A DNA stretch of 64,000 nt, taken from the NCBI GenBank assembly GCA_963756515.1, contig CAVWNV010000007.1, positions 496,001-560,000 on the forward strand, written 5' to 3'. Source of the stretch: Bog-756 sp963756515 (lineage in GTDB: Bacteria; Actinomycetota; Acidimicrobiia; Acidimicrobiales; RAAP-2). This document shows positions 43,156 through 51,824 of this stretch, one piece after another (the stretch's first letter is position 1; each line of letters starts with the position of its first letter). The notes beneath the pieces were generated by a model, which did not search any database, had not been told where the DNA came from, and worked only from the letters and a program-made list of their open reading frames with translations. A program made the position numbers and the translations under genes.

Positions 43156-44019
43156 TCAGGCCGCGAACGAGAAGATGAACAGCTGGGTGGCGTAGGCCAC
43201 CAGCCGGGGCGGCCCGTCGCCGCCCCCGCAGTCCCACAGGGCCATGTCGGCCGACGCGTAGCCGTCCCCGGCGAACCGGGCCCGGTTGTGGGCCAGCACC
43301 CAGGGGGACCGGCACCGGTCGAGCAGATGGACGGTCAGGTCGACGCTCGGCGCGAACCACCTCCGATCGTCCGGGCCGACCTTCTCGCCCACCGCTCCGG
43401 GCATGGTGTCGGCCAGGACCACCAGCGCCAGGGGGTCGATGGTCCCGTCGTCGAGGAACGGGGGGTCGTCGAACCGGTACCACATGATCCGCTCGGCCCG
43501 GTCGGGGACGTACGCCTCCCACGGGGGATGACCGACCACGCCTCTGGTCTCGACCAGTTCGTGCCAGAAGGGCATGGGCGTGAAACCCTCCACGCCCGGT
43601 GGGGGAGGGTCGCGGTAGGAGGGGCAGTCCGTGGGCGGCGGCACGTCGGTCGGCGGTGCCAGGTCGGTGAAGGAGAAGCCGGGCCGGGAGGAGCCGAAGA
43701 TGCCGGTGGTCAGATGGCCGCGCCGACCATCGGGGTTGGCCACCTCGGCCCGGAGCTGGGACATGGATCGGCCGCGCCGCAACAGCTCGACCTCAATGGT
43801 GATCGGACCGTGGGCCACCTGGGACACGAAGGTGGAGTGCAGGGTCCGGAGCGACTGGGTCGGATCGTCGAGGAGGTGGGCCATGGCCCGTAGGGCGGCG
43901 GCGGTCACCACGCCTCCTTGTGGGAGGGGGTTCAGATTCCAGGCGGCGTCGATCGAACCCTCGTAGCGGCCGGGTCCGGTGACGCGCACCGTGGTGGCCT
44001 CGAGGAACGGATTGGTCAC
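43156..44019 (-). CDS. Acyl-CoA thioesterase family protein (TesB-like)
   Basis: A 287-residue double-hotdog thioesterase-like protein. The first hotdog includes WNLNPLPQGGVVTAAALRAM (near 28-47), where NPLPQGG corresponds to the N-x-x-x-x-G-G central helix start, and the second ends with VAYATQLFIFSF. FVSQVAHGPITIEVELLRRG and TFVSQ match family beta-strands. It hydrolyses acyl-CoA thioesters in the cytosol; chain specificity is unknown. The GTG at 44019 is the only reasonable start. It is divergent from the ParA-like gene. Confidence 0.78.
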   Translation of the reverse strand: MTNPFLEATTVRVTGPGRYEGSIDAAWNLNPLPQGGVVTAAALRAMAHLLDDPTQSLRTLHSTFVSQVAHGPITIEVELLRRGRSMSQLRAEVANPDGRRGHLTTGIFGSSRPGFSFTDLAPPTDVPPPTDCPSYRDPPPPGVEGFTPMPFWHELVETRGVVGHPPWEAYVPDRAERIMWYRFDDPPFLDDGTIDPLALVVLADTMPGAVGEKVGPDDRRWFAPSVDLTVHLLDRCRSPWVLAHNRARFAGDGYASADMALWDCGGGDGPPRLVAYATQLFIFSFAA

Positions 44020-44190
44020 GACGGGAGATGCTCACCGCCCGTCGCCGATGATGTCAACCTGGTGTCGGCGACGGGCTCAATTGGGGAGTTTTCCCTGGTC
44101 AGCACGCGAACCACTTCGGCTAGGGTTCGGTCCTGGGAATCGATAGGCGCGTGTCCGGGACGGCCGGCTCGCACGGAGCGGAGTACTGGG

Positions 44191-44778
44191 ATGAAGATCG
44201 TGGTCAGCAACGTGAAGGGCGGCGTGGGCAAGACCACGACGGCGGTCTATCTGGCCGCGACGGCCGTCGAACGGGGCTGGGATCCGGTCCTCCTGGTCGA
44301 CGCCGACCGGCAGGCCTCCTCGGCGGAGTGGTTGGAGGAGAGTCCGATCGAGGGTGTGGACCTGGTCGAGGCCCCGTCGGAACGGACGGTGACGAGGGCC
44401 CTCAGCGCCGAGGAGGGCATGGTGGTGGTGGACACGCCGCCCGGTGACGAGCGAATCGTCCGGGCCGCACTGGACCGGGCCGACGCCGTGGTCATCCCCA
44501 CCCGGGCCGGCGGGGTGGAGTACTCGAGAGTGGCGGCCACCCTCGACATGATCGGCACCCGGACCCCGTACGGCGTGGTCATCTGCGCGGCGCGGCTGGG
44601 CACCAACGACCTCGACGCCGCCGTGGCCTGGTGGACCGATTCGAAGGTCCCCGTCTGGGGGATCATCCCCGAGCGGGTCGGCATCGCCTCGGGACCGGAG
44701 TCGAGGCTCTACCGCGAGGGGCTCGAGGCCTACGACGGTGTGCTCAAGAAGGCCAACAAGGCGGCCCGCAAGCGGTAG
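44191..44778 (+). CDS. Orphan ParA/MinD-like P-loop ATPase
   Basis: A 195-residue protein shorter than chromosomal ParA (about 250-300). The deviant Walker A KGGVGKTT at residues 9-16 has the signature Lys; VVVDTPPGDER near 80 is the switch II/Walker B region, with Pro-Gly after Thr-Pro. LLVDADRQASSAEWLEE replaces the usual D-x-D-P-Q. No parB, parS site or replication gene is adjacent. Such orphan ParAs position protein cargos or belong to mobile remnants. A GGAG ribosome site precedes the ATG. A basic C-terminus (KKANKAARKR) could contact DNA or membrane. Confidence 0.8.
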   Translation: MKIVVSNVKGGVGKTTTAVYLAATAVERGWDPVLLVDADRQASSAEWLEESPIEGVDLVEAPSERTVTRALSAEEGMVVVDTPPGDERIVRAALDRADAVVIPTRAGGVEYSRVAATLDMIGTRTPYGVVICAARLGTNDLDAAVAWWTDSKVPVWGIIPERVGIASGPESRLYREGLEAYDGVLKKANKAARKR

Positions 44779-44797
44779 GGAGGGACCTCCAGTCCCA

Positions 44798-45190
44798 TTA
44801 GGGCTCGAGGTCGCCGGGGCTGGCCGGCACGTCCACGGCGTGCTGGCGGAGGGCCTCGATCGGCACCACCTCGAGGCACCGTTCATGGGTCGAGGCCAGC
44901 ACCACGAAGCAGGCCGCACCGTCCCCGTGGGCCCGCAGCCAGTTGACGGCGGTGACGCACCACCGGTCCCCGGGGACCAGTCCCGGGAACCGGTACTGGG
45001 GCATGGGGGTGATGAGGTCGTTGCCGATGGCCCGCTGGTGCTCGAGGAACTCGGTGGTGACCACGGCACAGATGGTGTGGTTGCCGCGGTCCTCGGGTCC
45101 GGTCTTGCAGCAGCCGTCGCGGTAGAAGCCGGTCAGTGGATCGGTTCCACACGGCTCCAGCTCACCGCCCAGCACGTTGCGATCGGCCAT
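44798..45190 (-). CDS. DUF2237 family protein
   Basis: A 130-residue soluble protein. NVLGGELEPCGTDPLTGFY, RDGCCKTGPEDRGNHTICAV, DLITPMPQYRFPGLVPGDRW and LASTHERCLEVVPI form the full DUF2237 signature. Conserved Cys (GCC, CAVV, WCV) could bind a metal or Fe-S cluster. Function unknown. The ATG at 45190 gives the standard N-terminus (MADRNVLGG). The DUF1543 gene lies 70 bp upstream, same strand. Confidence 0.82.
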   Translation of the reverse strand: MADRNVLGGELEPCGTDPLTGFYRDGCCKTGPEDRGNHTICAVVTTEFLEHQRAIGNDLITPMPQYRFPGLVPGDRWCVTAVNWLRAHGDGAACFVVLASTHERCLEVVPIEALRQHAVDVPASPGDLEP

Positions 45191-45260
45191 CACGGAAGTA
45201 TGGCCCAACCGGGCCAGGGCTCCGACGGGGCGCACACCGCCACCGCCGGGCCCGGATCCA

Positions 45261-45507
45261 TCAGTTGTAGTCGTCGAGGGTCAACCGATCGCCGGATCCC
45301 GCCTGCGACCAGCGACACCTCGTAGCCGTCGACCATCTCGATCCGCTGGAGGGCGTCCACGTGGCCCCGGCCCGTCCCGCTCCACTTGGCATCGGCCCGG
45401 ATCTTGGCCTGGGCCAGATCCGGCGCCACCACGAAGACCACCTCGTGGCCTTCGCCCATGCGGCCGTCGGCCAGCGGGCCACCCAGGAACGCGGCGTAGA
45501 GGTGCAC
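45261..45507 (-). CDS. DUF1543 family protein, frameshifted near the end
   Basis: About 81 residues once one extra base near 45297 is removed. LYAAFLGGPLADGRMGEGHE, VVFVVAPDLAQAKIRADAKW and the ending VDGYEVSLVAGG, then SGDRLTLDDYN, match DUF1543. GHE and HVDALQ carry the conserved His positions. Function unknown. The GTG start is the only candidate giving MHLYAAFLGG. It is divergent from the DGPF gene. As written, the frame would continue through the stop into the neighbouring gene. Confidence 0.65.
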
Positions 45508-45685
45508 GGCCCGAGACTACCGGCCCACCGGCGCGAGGATTGGGAGCGGGACCGGGGATCCGGACACCGCGGTCGACGGGGAGTGCCGCCGACGGACGTT
45601 GCTGTCGATGGGGCTGATTCAGCTCCGTCAATTGGGTAGCGGGCCGTCGAGGTAGGCGGTGCCGAAACCAACCAAGGAGACTGTC

Positions 45686-46033
45686 ATGCGCTACATCCTG
45701 ATGATCCACAACGATCCTGAGCTCCACCCGACTCCGGGAAGTCCCGAGTGGGACCAACTGATGGCCGACTACGGCGAGTTCAGCAAGCAGCTCGTCGAGC
45801 GGGGCCACACCTACACCGGTGACCCGCTCAACGATCCGAGCACCGCCACCACCATCCGGGTCCGGGACGGTGAGACCCTGACCGTGGACGGCCCCTTCGC
45901 CGAGACCAAGGAGTGGATGTCGGGCTACTACGTCGTCGACTTCGACAACCTGGACCAGGCCCTGCGGTGTGCGGCGATGATCCCCTCGGCCCGGTTCGGG
46001 TCGGTCGAGGTGCGCCCAGTGGCGGAGATGTAG
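45686..46033 (+). CDS. YCII/DGPF-domain protein, partner of ECF42 sigma factor
   Basis: A 115-residue ferredoxin-like-fold protein. MRYILMIHNDPEL and the motif TVDGPFAETKEWMSGYYVVD contain the Asp-Gly-Pro-Phe sequence for which the family is named. DGPF genes are characteristically next to ECF42 sigma factors, which activate them. The ATG at 45686 has an AAGGAGAC ribosome site; the sigma factor follows by 14 bp. The enzyme activity is unknown, although the YCII fold suggests peroxidase or lyase-like chemistry. Confidence 0.88.
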   Translation: MRYILMIHNDPELHPTPGSPEWDQLMADYGEFSKQLVERGHTYTGDPLNDPSTATTIRVRDGETLTVDGPFAETKEWMSGYYVVDFDNLDQALRCAAMIPSARFGSVEVRPVAEM

Positions 46034-46047
46034 CGCTGGGCGCCGAC

Positions 46048-47307
46048 GTGGGAGCCGGCCGCGACGGTGCGGTGGACGAGGCCATCGAGTCCGTCTTCCG
46101 CACCGACCGCGGTCGGGTGCTGGCCCGCCTCATCGGGATCCTCGGCGATTTCGACCTGGCCGAGGAGGCGCTCCAGGACGCCTGGGTGGCCGCCACCGTC
46201 AACTGGCCCGCCCAAGGTGTGCCCGACAACCCGGCCGGCTGGCTGGTCACCACGGCGCGGCGCAAGGCCGTCGACCGCCTGCGCAGTGCGAACGCCTCCG
46301 AGCGGCGCCAGCGGGCCTGGGGTGAGCTGGCCATCACCTGGGACATGGGGGACGGCTCCCAGCCCATCCCCGACGACCGGCTGCGGCTGATCTTCACCTG
46401 CTGCCATCCCGCCCTCAGTCTGGAGTCCCAGGTGGCCCTGACCCTGCGGTCCCTGGGCGGCCTGTCCACGGCCGAGGTGGCCCGGGCCTTCCTCATCTCC
46501 GAGCCGGCCCTGGCCCAGCGGGTGGTCCGGGCCAAGCGGAAGATCCGTGAGGCGGCCATCGCCTACCGGGTCCCCTCGCCGGACGAGCTCCCCGAGCGCC
46601 TGGCTGCGGTTCTGGCCGTCATCTACCTGATCTTCAACGCCGGCTACCTGCCGTCGTCGGGGGCCGACCTCGTCGACGTCGACCTGTGCAACGAGGCGCT
46701 GCGGCTGTGCGGCGTGGTGATCGACCTGATGCCCGACGAGCCCGAGCCCCCGGCCCTGGCCGCCATGATGTGGTTCCAGGACGCCCGGCGGGAGGCGCGG
46801 GTCGACCCCGGGGGCATCCCGGTGACCCTGGAGGAGCAGGACCGCTCACGGTGGGACGGGGCCGGACTGGCCACCGGATTGGCCCTGTTGGAGCGGTCCC
46901 AGCGAACCGGGCCGGCCGGTCCCTACGGACTGAAGGCCTCCATCGCCGCCCTGCACGTGGCCGCGCCGGGCCCCGACCGGACCGACTGGGGGGCCATCGT
47001 CCATCTCTACGACCAGTTGCTGGCGTGGGAGCCCACCGCGGTGGTGCGCCTCAACCGGGCCGTGGCCGTGGCCATGGCCGATTCGCCGGCCGCCGGGCTG
47101 GCCCTGATCGAGGCCCCCGACCTCGTCCGCGACCTGGCCGGCTACCACCTCTACGAGGCCACCCGGGCCGACCTGCTTCGCCGGTCCGGCCGCCTGGAGG
47201 AGGCCGCGGCCAGCTACCGGAGGGCCCGCGACCAGACCGACAACCAGGCCGAGCACCGATTCATCGACCGCCGACTCCGACAGCTGGCCGATCCGGCCGC
47301 CGGATGA
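46048..47307 (+). CDS. ECF42-type RNA polymerase sigma factor with C-terminal TPR extension
   Basis: A 419-residue sigma factor. Region 2 (about residues 10-78) includes GDFDLAEEALQDAWVAATVN and NPAGWLVTTARRKAVDRLR. Region 4 (about 118-172) contains LTLRSLGGLSTAEVARAFLI and the HTH-like EPALAQRVVRAKRKI. The 230-residue C-terminal extension with TPR-like helices (DLCNEALRL, YDQLLAWEPTAVVRLNRAVA) defines the ECF42 group. These factors have no anti-sigma gene; the extension is thought to provide control. Start choice (GTG at 46048 or 46072) is uncertain. Gene pairing with DGPF supports the assignment. Confidence 0.88.
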   Translation: MGAGRDGAVDEAIESVFRTDRGRVLARLIGILGDFDLAEEALQDAWVAATVNWPAQGVPDNPAGWLVTTARRKAVDRLRSANASERRQRAWGELAITWDMGDGSQPIPDDRLRLIFTCCHPALSLESQVALTLRSLGGLSTAEVARAFLISEPALAQRVVRAKRKIREAAIAYRVPSPDELPERLAAVLAVIYLIFNAGYLPSSGADLVDVDLCNEALRLCGVVIDLMPDEPEPPALAAMMWFQDARREARVDPGGIPVTLEEQDRSRWDGAGLATGLALLERSQRTGPAGPYGLKASIAALHVAAPGPDRTDWGAIVHLYDQLLAWEPTAVVRLNRAVAVAMADSPAAGLALIEAPDLVRDLAGYHLYEATRADLLRRSGRLEEAAASYRRARDQTDNQAEHRFIDRRLRQLADPAAG

Positions 47308-47314
47308 TCCCGGC

Positions 47315-48223
47315 TCAGGTGGCCCGGACGAACTCCACCACCACCCGGGCCAGTTCGGGACCCCTGTCCTCCTGGAGGAAGTGGCCGCCCCCGGCGATGG
47401 TGGCGTGCGGCTGCCCCTGGGCCCCGGGGATCCGCGCCTGCAGATGCCGGTCGGAGCCGGCGGTGATGGGATCGCCGTCGGAGAAGGCGGTCAGGAACGG
47501 ATGGTCGAAGGTCTCGAGGACCGTCCAGGCGGCCCGGTTGGCCTCGGTGGCGGGATCGTCGGGCGAGATGGGGACCAGGGTGGGGAACTGGCGGGCGCCC
47601 TCGGAGTAGGTCGAATCGGGGAACGGCGCGTCATAGGCCGCCATGACCTCGGGGGAGAGATCGGTGGCGCAGCCGGCGTTGACGATGACGCCGGTGGGGA
47701 ACGGCTCCACCTCCTGGGAGAACTTGAGCCAGCCCATGAAGGCCTCGCCCGGGTGGGAGTCGCCGGTCGGCAGGAACGTGTTGGCCGCCACCACCCGGGC
47801 GAAGCGCCCGGGATGCTCGCCCACCAGCCGCAGACCGATCAGGCCGCCCCAGTCCTGGCAGACCAGGGTCACGCCGGTGAGGTCGAGTTGGTCGAAGAGC
47901 AGGTCGCGCATCCACTCGACATGGCGGGCGAAGGTGTACTCGGTGCGGGGCGTGGGCTTGTCCGAGCGGCCGAACCCCACCAGGTCGGGGGCCACCACCC
48001 GCAGGCCGGCGTCCACCAGCACGGGGATCATGTGCCGGTAGAGGTAGCTCCACGACGGCTCGCCGTGCAGCAGCACGACCACCTCGCCGTCCTCCGGCCC
48101 CTCGTCCAGGTAGTGGAGGCGCAGGGTGCCGCCGTCCTGATCGGAGAGGTCGGCGTAGTGGGGGGCGAACGGGTAGTCGGGCAGCCCGTCGAACCGGCTG
48201 TCGGGCGTGCGGAGAACCTCCAT
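47315..48223 (-). CDS. Haloalkane dehalogenase-like alpha/beta hydrolase
   Basis: A 302-residue alpha/beta-hydrolase. HGEPSW at 53-58 contains the oxyanion/halide Glu-Pro-Ser-Trp region of HLD-I enzymes; nucleophile D124 with W125 in CQDWGG; TAFSDGDPIT holds the acid Asp; H281 in GGGHFLQED is the base. It would hydrolyse carbon-halogen bonds of alkyl halides without cofactors. Family epoxide hydrolases are similar, but the HGEPSW and D-W-G-G pattern favours the dehalogenase. It is convergent with the sigma factor (7 bp gap). Confidence 0.85.
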   Translation of the reverse strand: MEVLRTPDSRFDGLPDYPFAPHYADLSDQDGGTLRLHYLDEGPEDGEVVVLLHGEPSWSYLYRHMIPVLVDAGLRVVAPDLVGFGRSDKPTPRTEYTFARHVEWMRDLLFDQLDLTGVTLVCQDWGGLIGLRLVGEHPGRFARVVAANTFLPTGDSHPGEAFMGWLKFSQEVEPFPTGVIVNAGCATDLSPEVMAAYDAPFPDSTYSEGARQFPTLVPISPDDPATEANRAAWTVLETFDHPFLTAFSDGDPITAGSDRHLQARIPGAQGQPHATIAGGGHFLQEDRGPELARVVVEFVRAT

Positions 48224-48329
48224 GGACAGGTCACCTCGTCTTCATTCGATGATCCGGGCCGCAGCGTGAAAGTGACACCTGGGCTGCCAGTTCGAGGCTA
48301 CCAGCGCTCACTTCTCCCAGGCCGGGGTG

Positions 48330-49103
48330 CTACCGGAGCGCGTTCTTGACGAAGTCGTCGGTGCCGTGGCCCTCGTCCAGCCGGGTCCCGCCGTGCCAGC
48401 TGCCCCGGAGGTGCCGGCGGACGGCGAGTGGGCCGTCGGCCGTGGCTCGGGCCGCCGAGTGCCACAGATCGGCGTGGTGGAAGAGCACGTCGCCGCGCTC
48501 CTGGTAGAGGGCGATCTCGCCCGGGACCCGCTCGAAGCCGAGGGGAATGCCACTGGTGTCGCCGAGATGACTGCCCGGCAGCACCCGCAGGAAGCCGTTG
48601 GCCGGCGAGGTGGCGTCGAAGTGGAGGGTGAAGGCCACCCCGGGCCAGATGTGGAGGTGGGGACCGGACTGGTGGTCGGTGTGCCAGCCGATACGCGAGT
48701 AGCCGGAACCCGGGTCGGGTCGGGCGTCCTGGTAGACCACGCCGAACTGCTCGTAGTCCAACAACCACGCCTGGGGACCGAGGGCCCGGTGGGCCACCTC
48801 CACCAGGGCGGGGTCGTGGACCAGGGCGTCGGCCCGCTTCGAAGCCAGGGTGGCGAAGGTCACGTAGTGGGCGAACGGCCGGCCGTCGATGACAGCGTCG
48901 GGCTCGTCGAGGATGACCGTCCCGTGACGCTCGTCGAGGGCACCCTCGGCCACACCGGCCTGCACCGTCTGCAGCTCGGCCTCCGCCGCCCGGAGCGCCT
49001 CCTCGTCGAAGACACCGCGCAACGTGGCGTAGCCGTGCTGGTCGAAGTACGCCAGCAGCGGCTCGATCCGGTCGGGTGTGAACACTCCGTCCGGCGCGCT
49101 CAT
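48330..49103 (-). CDS. Phytanoyl-CoA dioxygenase (PhyH) family protein
   Basis: A 257-residue Fe(II)/2-oxoglutarate dioxygenase. WHTDHQSG near residue 145 carries the H-x-D metal ligands; VLFHHADLWHSAAR near 208 has the distal His; RRHLRGSWH the 2OG-binding Arg. It likely hydroxylates a lipid or small metabolite. The ATG at 49103 gives MSAPDGVFTPDRI; upstream sequence in the same frame is not coding. It lies 106 bp upstream of the dehalogenase on the same strand. Confidence 0.82.
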   Translation of the reverse strand: MSAPDGVFTPDRIEPLLAYFDQHGYATLRGVFDEEALRAAEAELQTVQAGVAEGALDERHGTVILDEPDAVIDGRPFAHYVTFATLASKRADALVHDPALVEVAHRALGPQAWLLDYEQFGVVYQDARPDPGSGYSRIGWHTDHQSGPHLHIWPGVAFTLHFDATSPANGFLRVLPGSHLGDTSGIPLGFERVPGEIALYQERGDVLFHHADLWHSAARATADGPLAVRRHLRGSWHGGTRLDEGHGTDDFVKNALR

Positions 49104-49456
49104 GCCCGGTCGGGCTCCGGATCGGCGTCCGGCCGGAAGGGATCGCGTCGCACCGGGATCACGGTCCAATGGTAGGCGTGACCCGGGGCGTGGCCACCCG
49201 GCGGGCCGGCTGGATGGAGTTCGCGAAGGTTTCGGCTCCTCGTAACGGAGCGGGCCATATCGGGGTGTTACAACGGAGTCAGGCCCGGACGATCCCTCCG
49301 TCGTGGGCCAGCCACGGGGATGATGCGCCGTCGTCGCCGGGTGATTCCGATCGCCCCGCGACGGTGGGCTCTCCCCAGGTCGCCGCCGGTTCGAGGGCGT
49401 TGCAGCCGACAGGGCCGGTCGGAGAGCAGGTGGCAGAGCAGGCGGTACTCCGCCGG
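49104..49456. other. Intergenic region, no gene seen
   Basis: About 350 bp between two minus-strand genes. I see no coding frame with family resemblance, no tRNA, and no strong terminator. Confidence 0.3.
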
Positions 49457-49897
49457 CTACGCCCTCGTCGTCGTGACCCGCCTGGTGACGGTACGCCGGT
49501 GCGCGCCCCTGACCCGGTGCGAGACGTGGACGTGTTTGATCCTGACCTTGCCCGTGTCGGTGGCCTTCCTCGAGGTGGGCTTCTTGAGCGGGACCGTGGT
49601 CGGCGCCGCCGACTTCTCCTTCGGGCCACCGGTCGGCTTCGTCGCCGTCGGCGTCGGCGTGACCTCGGGGGCAGAGGCGACGGTCGGCGTCGTCACGGGC
49701 TGAACTTCCGGAGCCGAGGTCGAGTTGTCGTTCGAGGAACCGCCGGTGGGGCTGGGGGAAGACGTGTGCAGGACCGCCCCGCCCACCGCCAGGAGCACCA
49801 CCAGGGCCGAGGCGCTGCCGACTATTGCCCGGGACCGCTTCGACGGCGCTGAAGCGCCACTGACGATCCACCGGTACCACTGCCTGGCCTTCTCCAC
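49457..49897 (-). CDS. Single-pass membrane protein with Thr/Pro linker and basic tail
   Basis: A 146-residue protein. GTG at 49897 is preceded by GAGGGAGGGGG, the best ribosome site in this stretch; an ATG 11 codons upstream is the alternative. Residues about 25-47 (hydrophobic, ALVVLLAVGGAVL) form one membrane helix. The extracellular part is Ser/Thr/Pro-rich (about 50-105) and ends in a Lys/Arg/His-rich tail (KVRIKHVHVSHRVRGAHRR). It could bind anionic wall polymers. No family is recognised. It is divergent from ilvD. Confidence 0.6.
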   Translation of the reverse strand: MEKARQWYRWIVSGASAPSKRSRAIVGSASALVVLLAVGGAVLHTSSPSPTGGSSNDNSTSAPEVQPVTTPTVASAPEVTPTPTATKPTGGPKEKSAAPTTVPLKKPTSRKATDTGKVRIKHVHVSHRVRGAHRRTVTRRVTTTRA

Positions 49898-49990
49898 GAG
49901 GAGACCCCCTCCCTCAAGGGTGAAAAGCATAGCCCGCGCCCTTTGCCGTGGCCGAGGTCGGGTCCGGACCGCCCCGAGCCGGACAGGCCG

Positions 49991-49996
49991 TACCAT
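49991..49996 (+). promoter_or_regulatory. Candidate -10 box of a leaderless ilvD promoter
   Basis: TACCAT ends 6 nt before the ilvD ATG and no Shine-Dalgarno sequence is present, consistent with leaderless translation. Confidence 0.45.
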
Positions 49997-50002
49997 GCAG
50001 GC

Positions 50003-51706
50003 ATGAGCACTGACCCCTCCGAGGAGCCGCTGGTCGGCATGAAGCCCCGCAGTTACCAGGTGACCGACGGGCCGACCCGGGCGCCGGCCCGGGCCATGCT
50101 GCGGGCCGTCGGCATGACCGACGACGACTGGGACAAGCCCCAGATCGGCGTGGCGTCCTCGTGGAACGAGGTCACGCCGTGCAACATGCCGCTCGACCGG
50201 CTGGCCAAGCGGGCCAAGGACGGGGTCCGGGAGGCCGGTGGGTTCCCCCTCGAGTTCGTGACCATCGCCGTGTCCGACGGCATCTCCATGGGACACGAGG
50301 GCATGCGGGCCTCGCTGGTCAGCCGCGAGGTCATCGCCGACTCGGTGGAGACCATGATGCATGCCGAGCGGTTCGACGGACTGGTCACCCTGGCCGGGTG
50401 CGACAAGTCCCTCCCCGGGATGCTCATGGCCGCGGCCCGCGTCAACATGCCCAGCGTCTTCCTCTACGGCGGCTCCATCCTGCCCGGACGGGTCCGCGAC
50501 CGGGCCCTCGACATCACCTCGGTGTTCGAGGCGGTGGGGGCCCACGCCGTCGACGCCCTCTCGGACGAGGAGCTCAGTCTCATCGAGCACAACGCCTGTC
50601 CCACCGAGGGATCGTGCGCCGGTATGTTCACCGCCAACACCATGGCCTCGGTGGCCGAAGCCCTCGGGATGTCGCTGCCGGGCAGCTCGTCGGCACCGGC
50701 GGTGGACCGGCGGCGTGACGACGACGCCTTCGCCACCGGCCAGGCCGTGGTGGAGTTGCTCCGGGCCGGTATCCGGCCGCGCCAGGTCATGACCAAAGAG
50801 GCGTTCGAGAACGCCATCGCCGTGACCATGGCCCTCGGCGGGTCCACCAACGCCGTGCTCCATCTGCTGGCCATCGCCAACGAGGCCCGGGTGGAGCTGA
50901 CCCTCGACGACTTCAACACGGTGGCGGCCCGCGTCCCCCACCTGGCCGACACCAAGCCGCACGGGAAGTACCACATGGCCGACCTCGACCGGATCGGAGG
51001 CGTGCCGGTGGTGATGGCCGAGCTCCTCGAGGCCGGCCTGCTCCACGGCGACTGCCTGACCGTGACGGGCCGGACGGTGGCGGAGAACCTCAGCGCCCTG
51101 GCCCCGGCCGCCCCCGACGGCGACGTGGTCCACGTGATGGACGATCCCATCCACACCCAGGGAGGGATCGCCGTGCTGACCGGCTCGCTGGCTCCGAAGG
51201 GTTCGGTGGTCAAGGTGGCCGGGCTCGACCAGCTGACCTTCGACGGGACGGCCCGGGTCTTCGACGGCGAGGACCTGGCCATGGAGGCCATCCTGGCCGG
51301 GTCGATCCAGCCCGGCACCGTCGTGATCATCCGCTACGAGGGTCCCAAGGGGGGCCCGGGGATGCGGGAGATGCTGGCCGTCACCGGCGCCATGAAGGGC
51401 GTCGGCCGAGGCGCCGACTGTGCGCTCGTGACCGACGGGCGGTTCTCGGGCGGAACCCACGGGTTCTGCATCGGCCACGTGGCCCCCGAAGCTGTCGACG
51501 GCGGACCCATCGCCCTGGTGGCCGACGGCGACCGAGTGGTGGTCGACGTGGTCGGTCACTCCATCGACCTGTTGGTCGACGAGGACGAGCTGGCCCGGCG
51601 GCGATCGGGGCTCAAGCACCCCGCCCCGCGGTACACGACCGGGGTGCTGGCCAAGTACGCCCGACTGGTCACCGGCGCCGAGCGAGGCGCGGTCACCGAA
51701 CCCTGA
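50003..51706 (+). CDS. ilvD: Dihydroxy-acid dehydratase
   Basis: A 567-residue Fe-S enzyme of valine/isoleucine synthesis that dehydrates dihydroxy acids to 2-oxo acids. Conserved pieces are TPCNMPLDRLAKRAKDGV (first cluster Cys), GCDKSLPGMLMA (second Cys), NACPTEGSCAGMFTANTM (third Cys) and FDGTARVFDGED, YEGPKGGPGMREML and DGRFSGGTHG for substrate and Mg2+. Three Cys suit a [2Fe-2S] cluster. It is not in the ilvBNC operon 3 kb downstream; here it stands alone with a leaderless-type promoter. It is convergent with the HNH gene. Confidence 0.96.
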   Translation: MSTDPSEEPLVGMKPRSYQVTDGPTRAPARAMLRAVGMTDDDWDKPQIGVASSWNEVTPCNMPLDRLAKRAKDGVREAGGFPLEFVTIAVSDGISMGHEGMRASLVSREVIADSVETMMHAERFDGLVTLAGCDKSLPGMLMAAARVNMPSVFLYGGSILPGRVRDRALDITSVFEAVGAHAVDALSDEELSLIEHNACPTEGSCAGMFTANTMASVAEALGMSLPGSSSAPAVDRRRDDDAFATGQAVVELLRAGIRPRQVMTKEAFENAIAVTMALGGSTNAVLHLLAIANEARVELTLDDFNTVAARVPHLADTKPHGKYHMADLDRIGGVPVVMAELLEAGLLHGDCLTVTGRTVAENLSALAPAAPDGDVVHVMDDPIHTQGGIAVLTGSLAPKGSVVKVAGLDQLTFDGTARVFDGEDLAMEAILAGSIQPGTVVIIRYEGPKGGPGMREMLAVTGAMKGVGRGADCALVTDGRFSGGTHGFCIGHVAPEAVDGGPIALVADGDRVVVDVVGHSIDLLVDEDELARRRSGLKHPAPRYTTGVLAKYARLVTGAERGAVTEP

Positions 51707-51824
51707 GTCCGGCCGCGAGGTGTGGTTGGGGGGACGCCGCCGCCGCCGCCCCGGCCTCGGCCTCCGGCTCCACCATGGCCTCCGGCCATCGGCCGGGGCA
51801 GGTGGGAGTGGGGGCAGGTGGGGT

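Noticed and set aside
44191..44778. Origin or plasmid partition locus
   Set aside because: No parB, dnaA, iterons or parS-like palindromes are nearby; ParA alone is not enough.
49457..51619. A 720-codon minus-strand frame opposite ilvD
   Set aside because: Only its last 146 codons, outside ilvD, look protein-like; the rest is antisense of a highly conserved gene.
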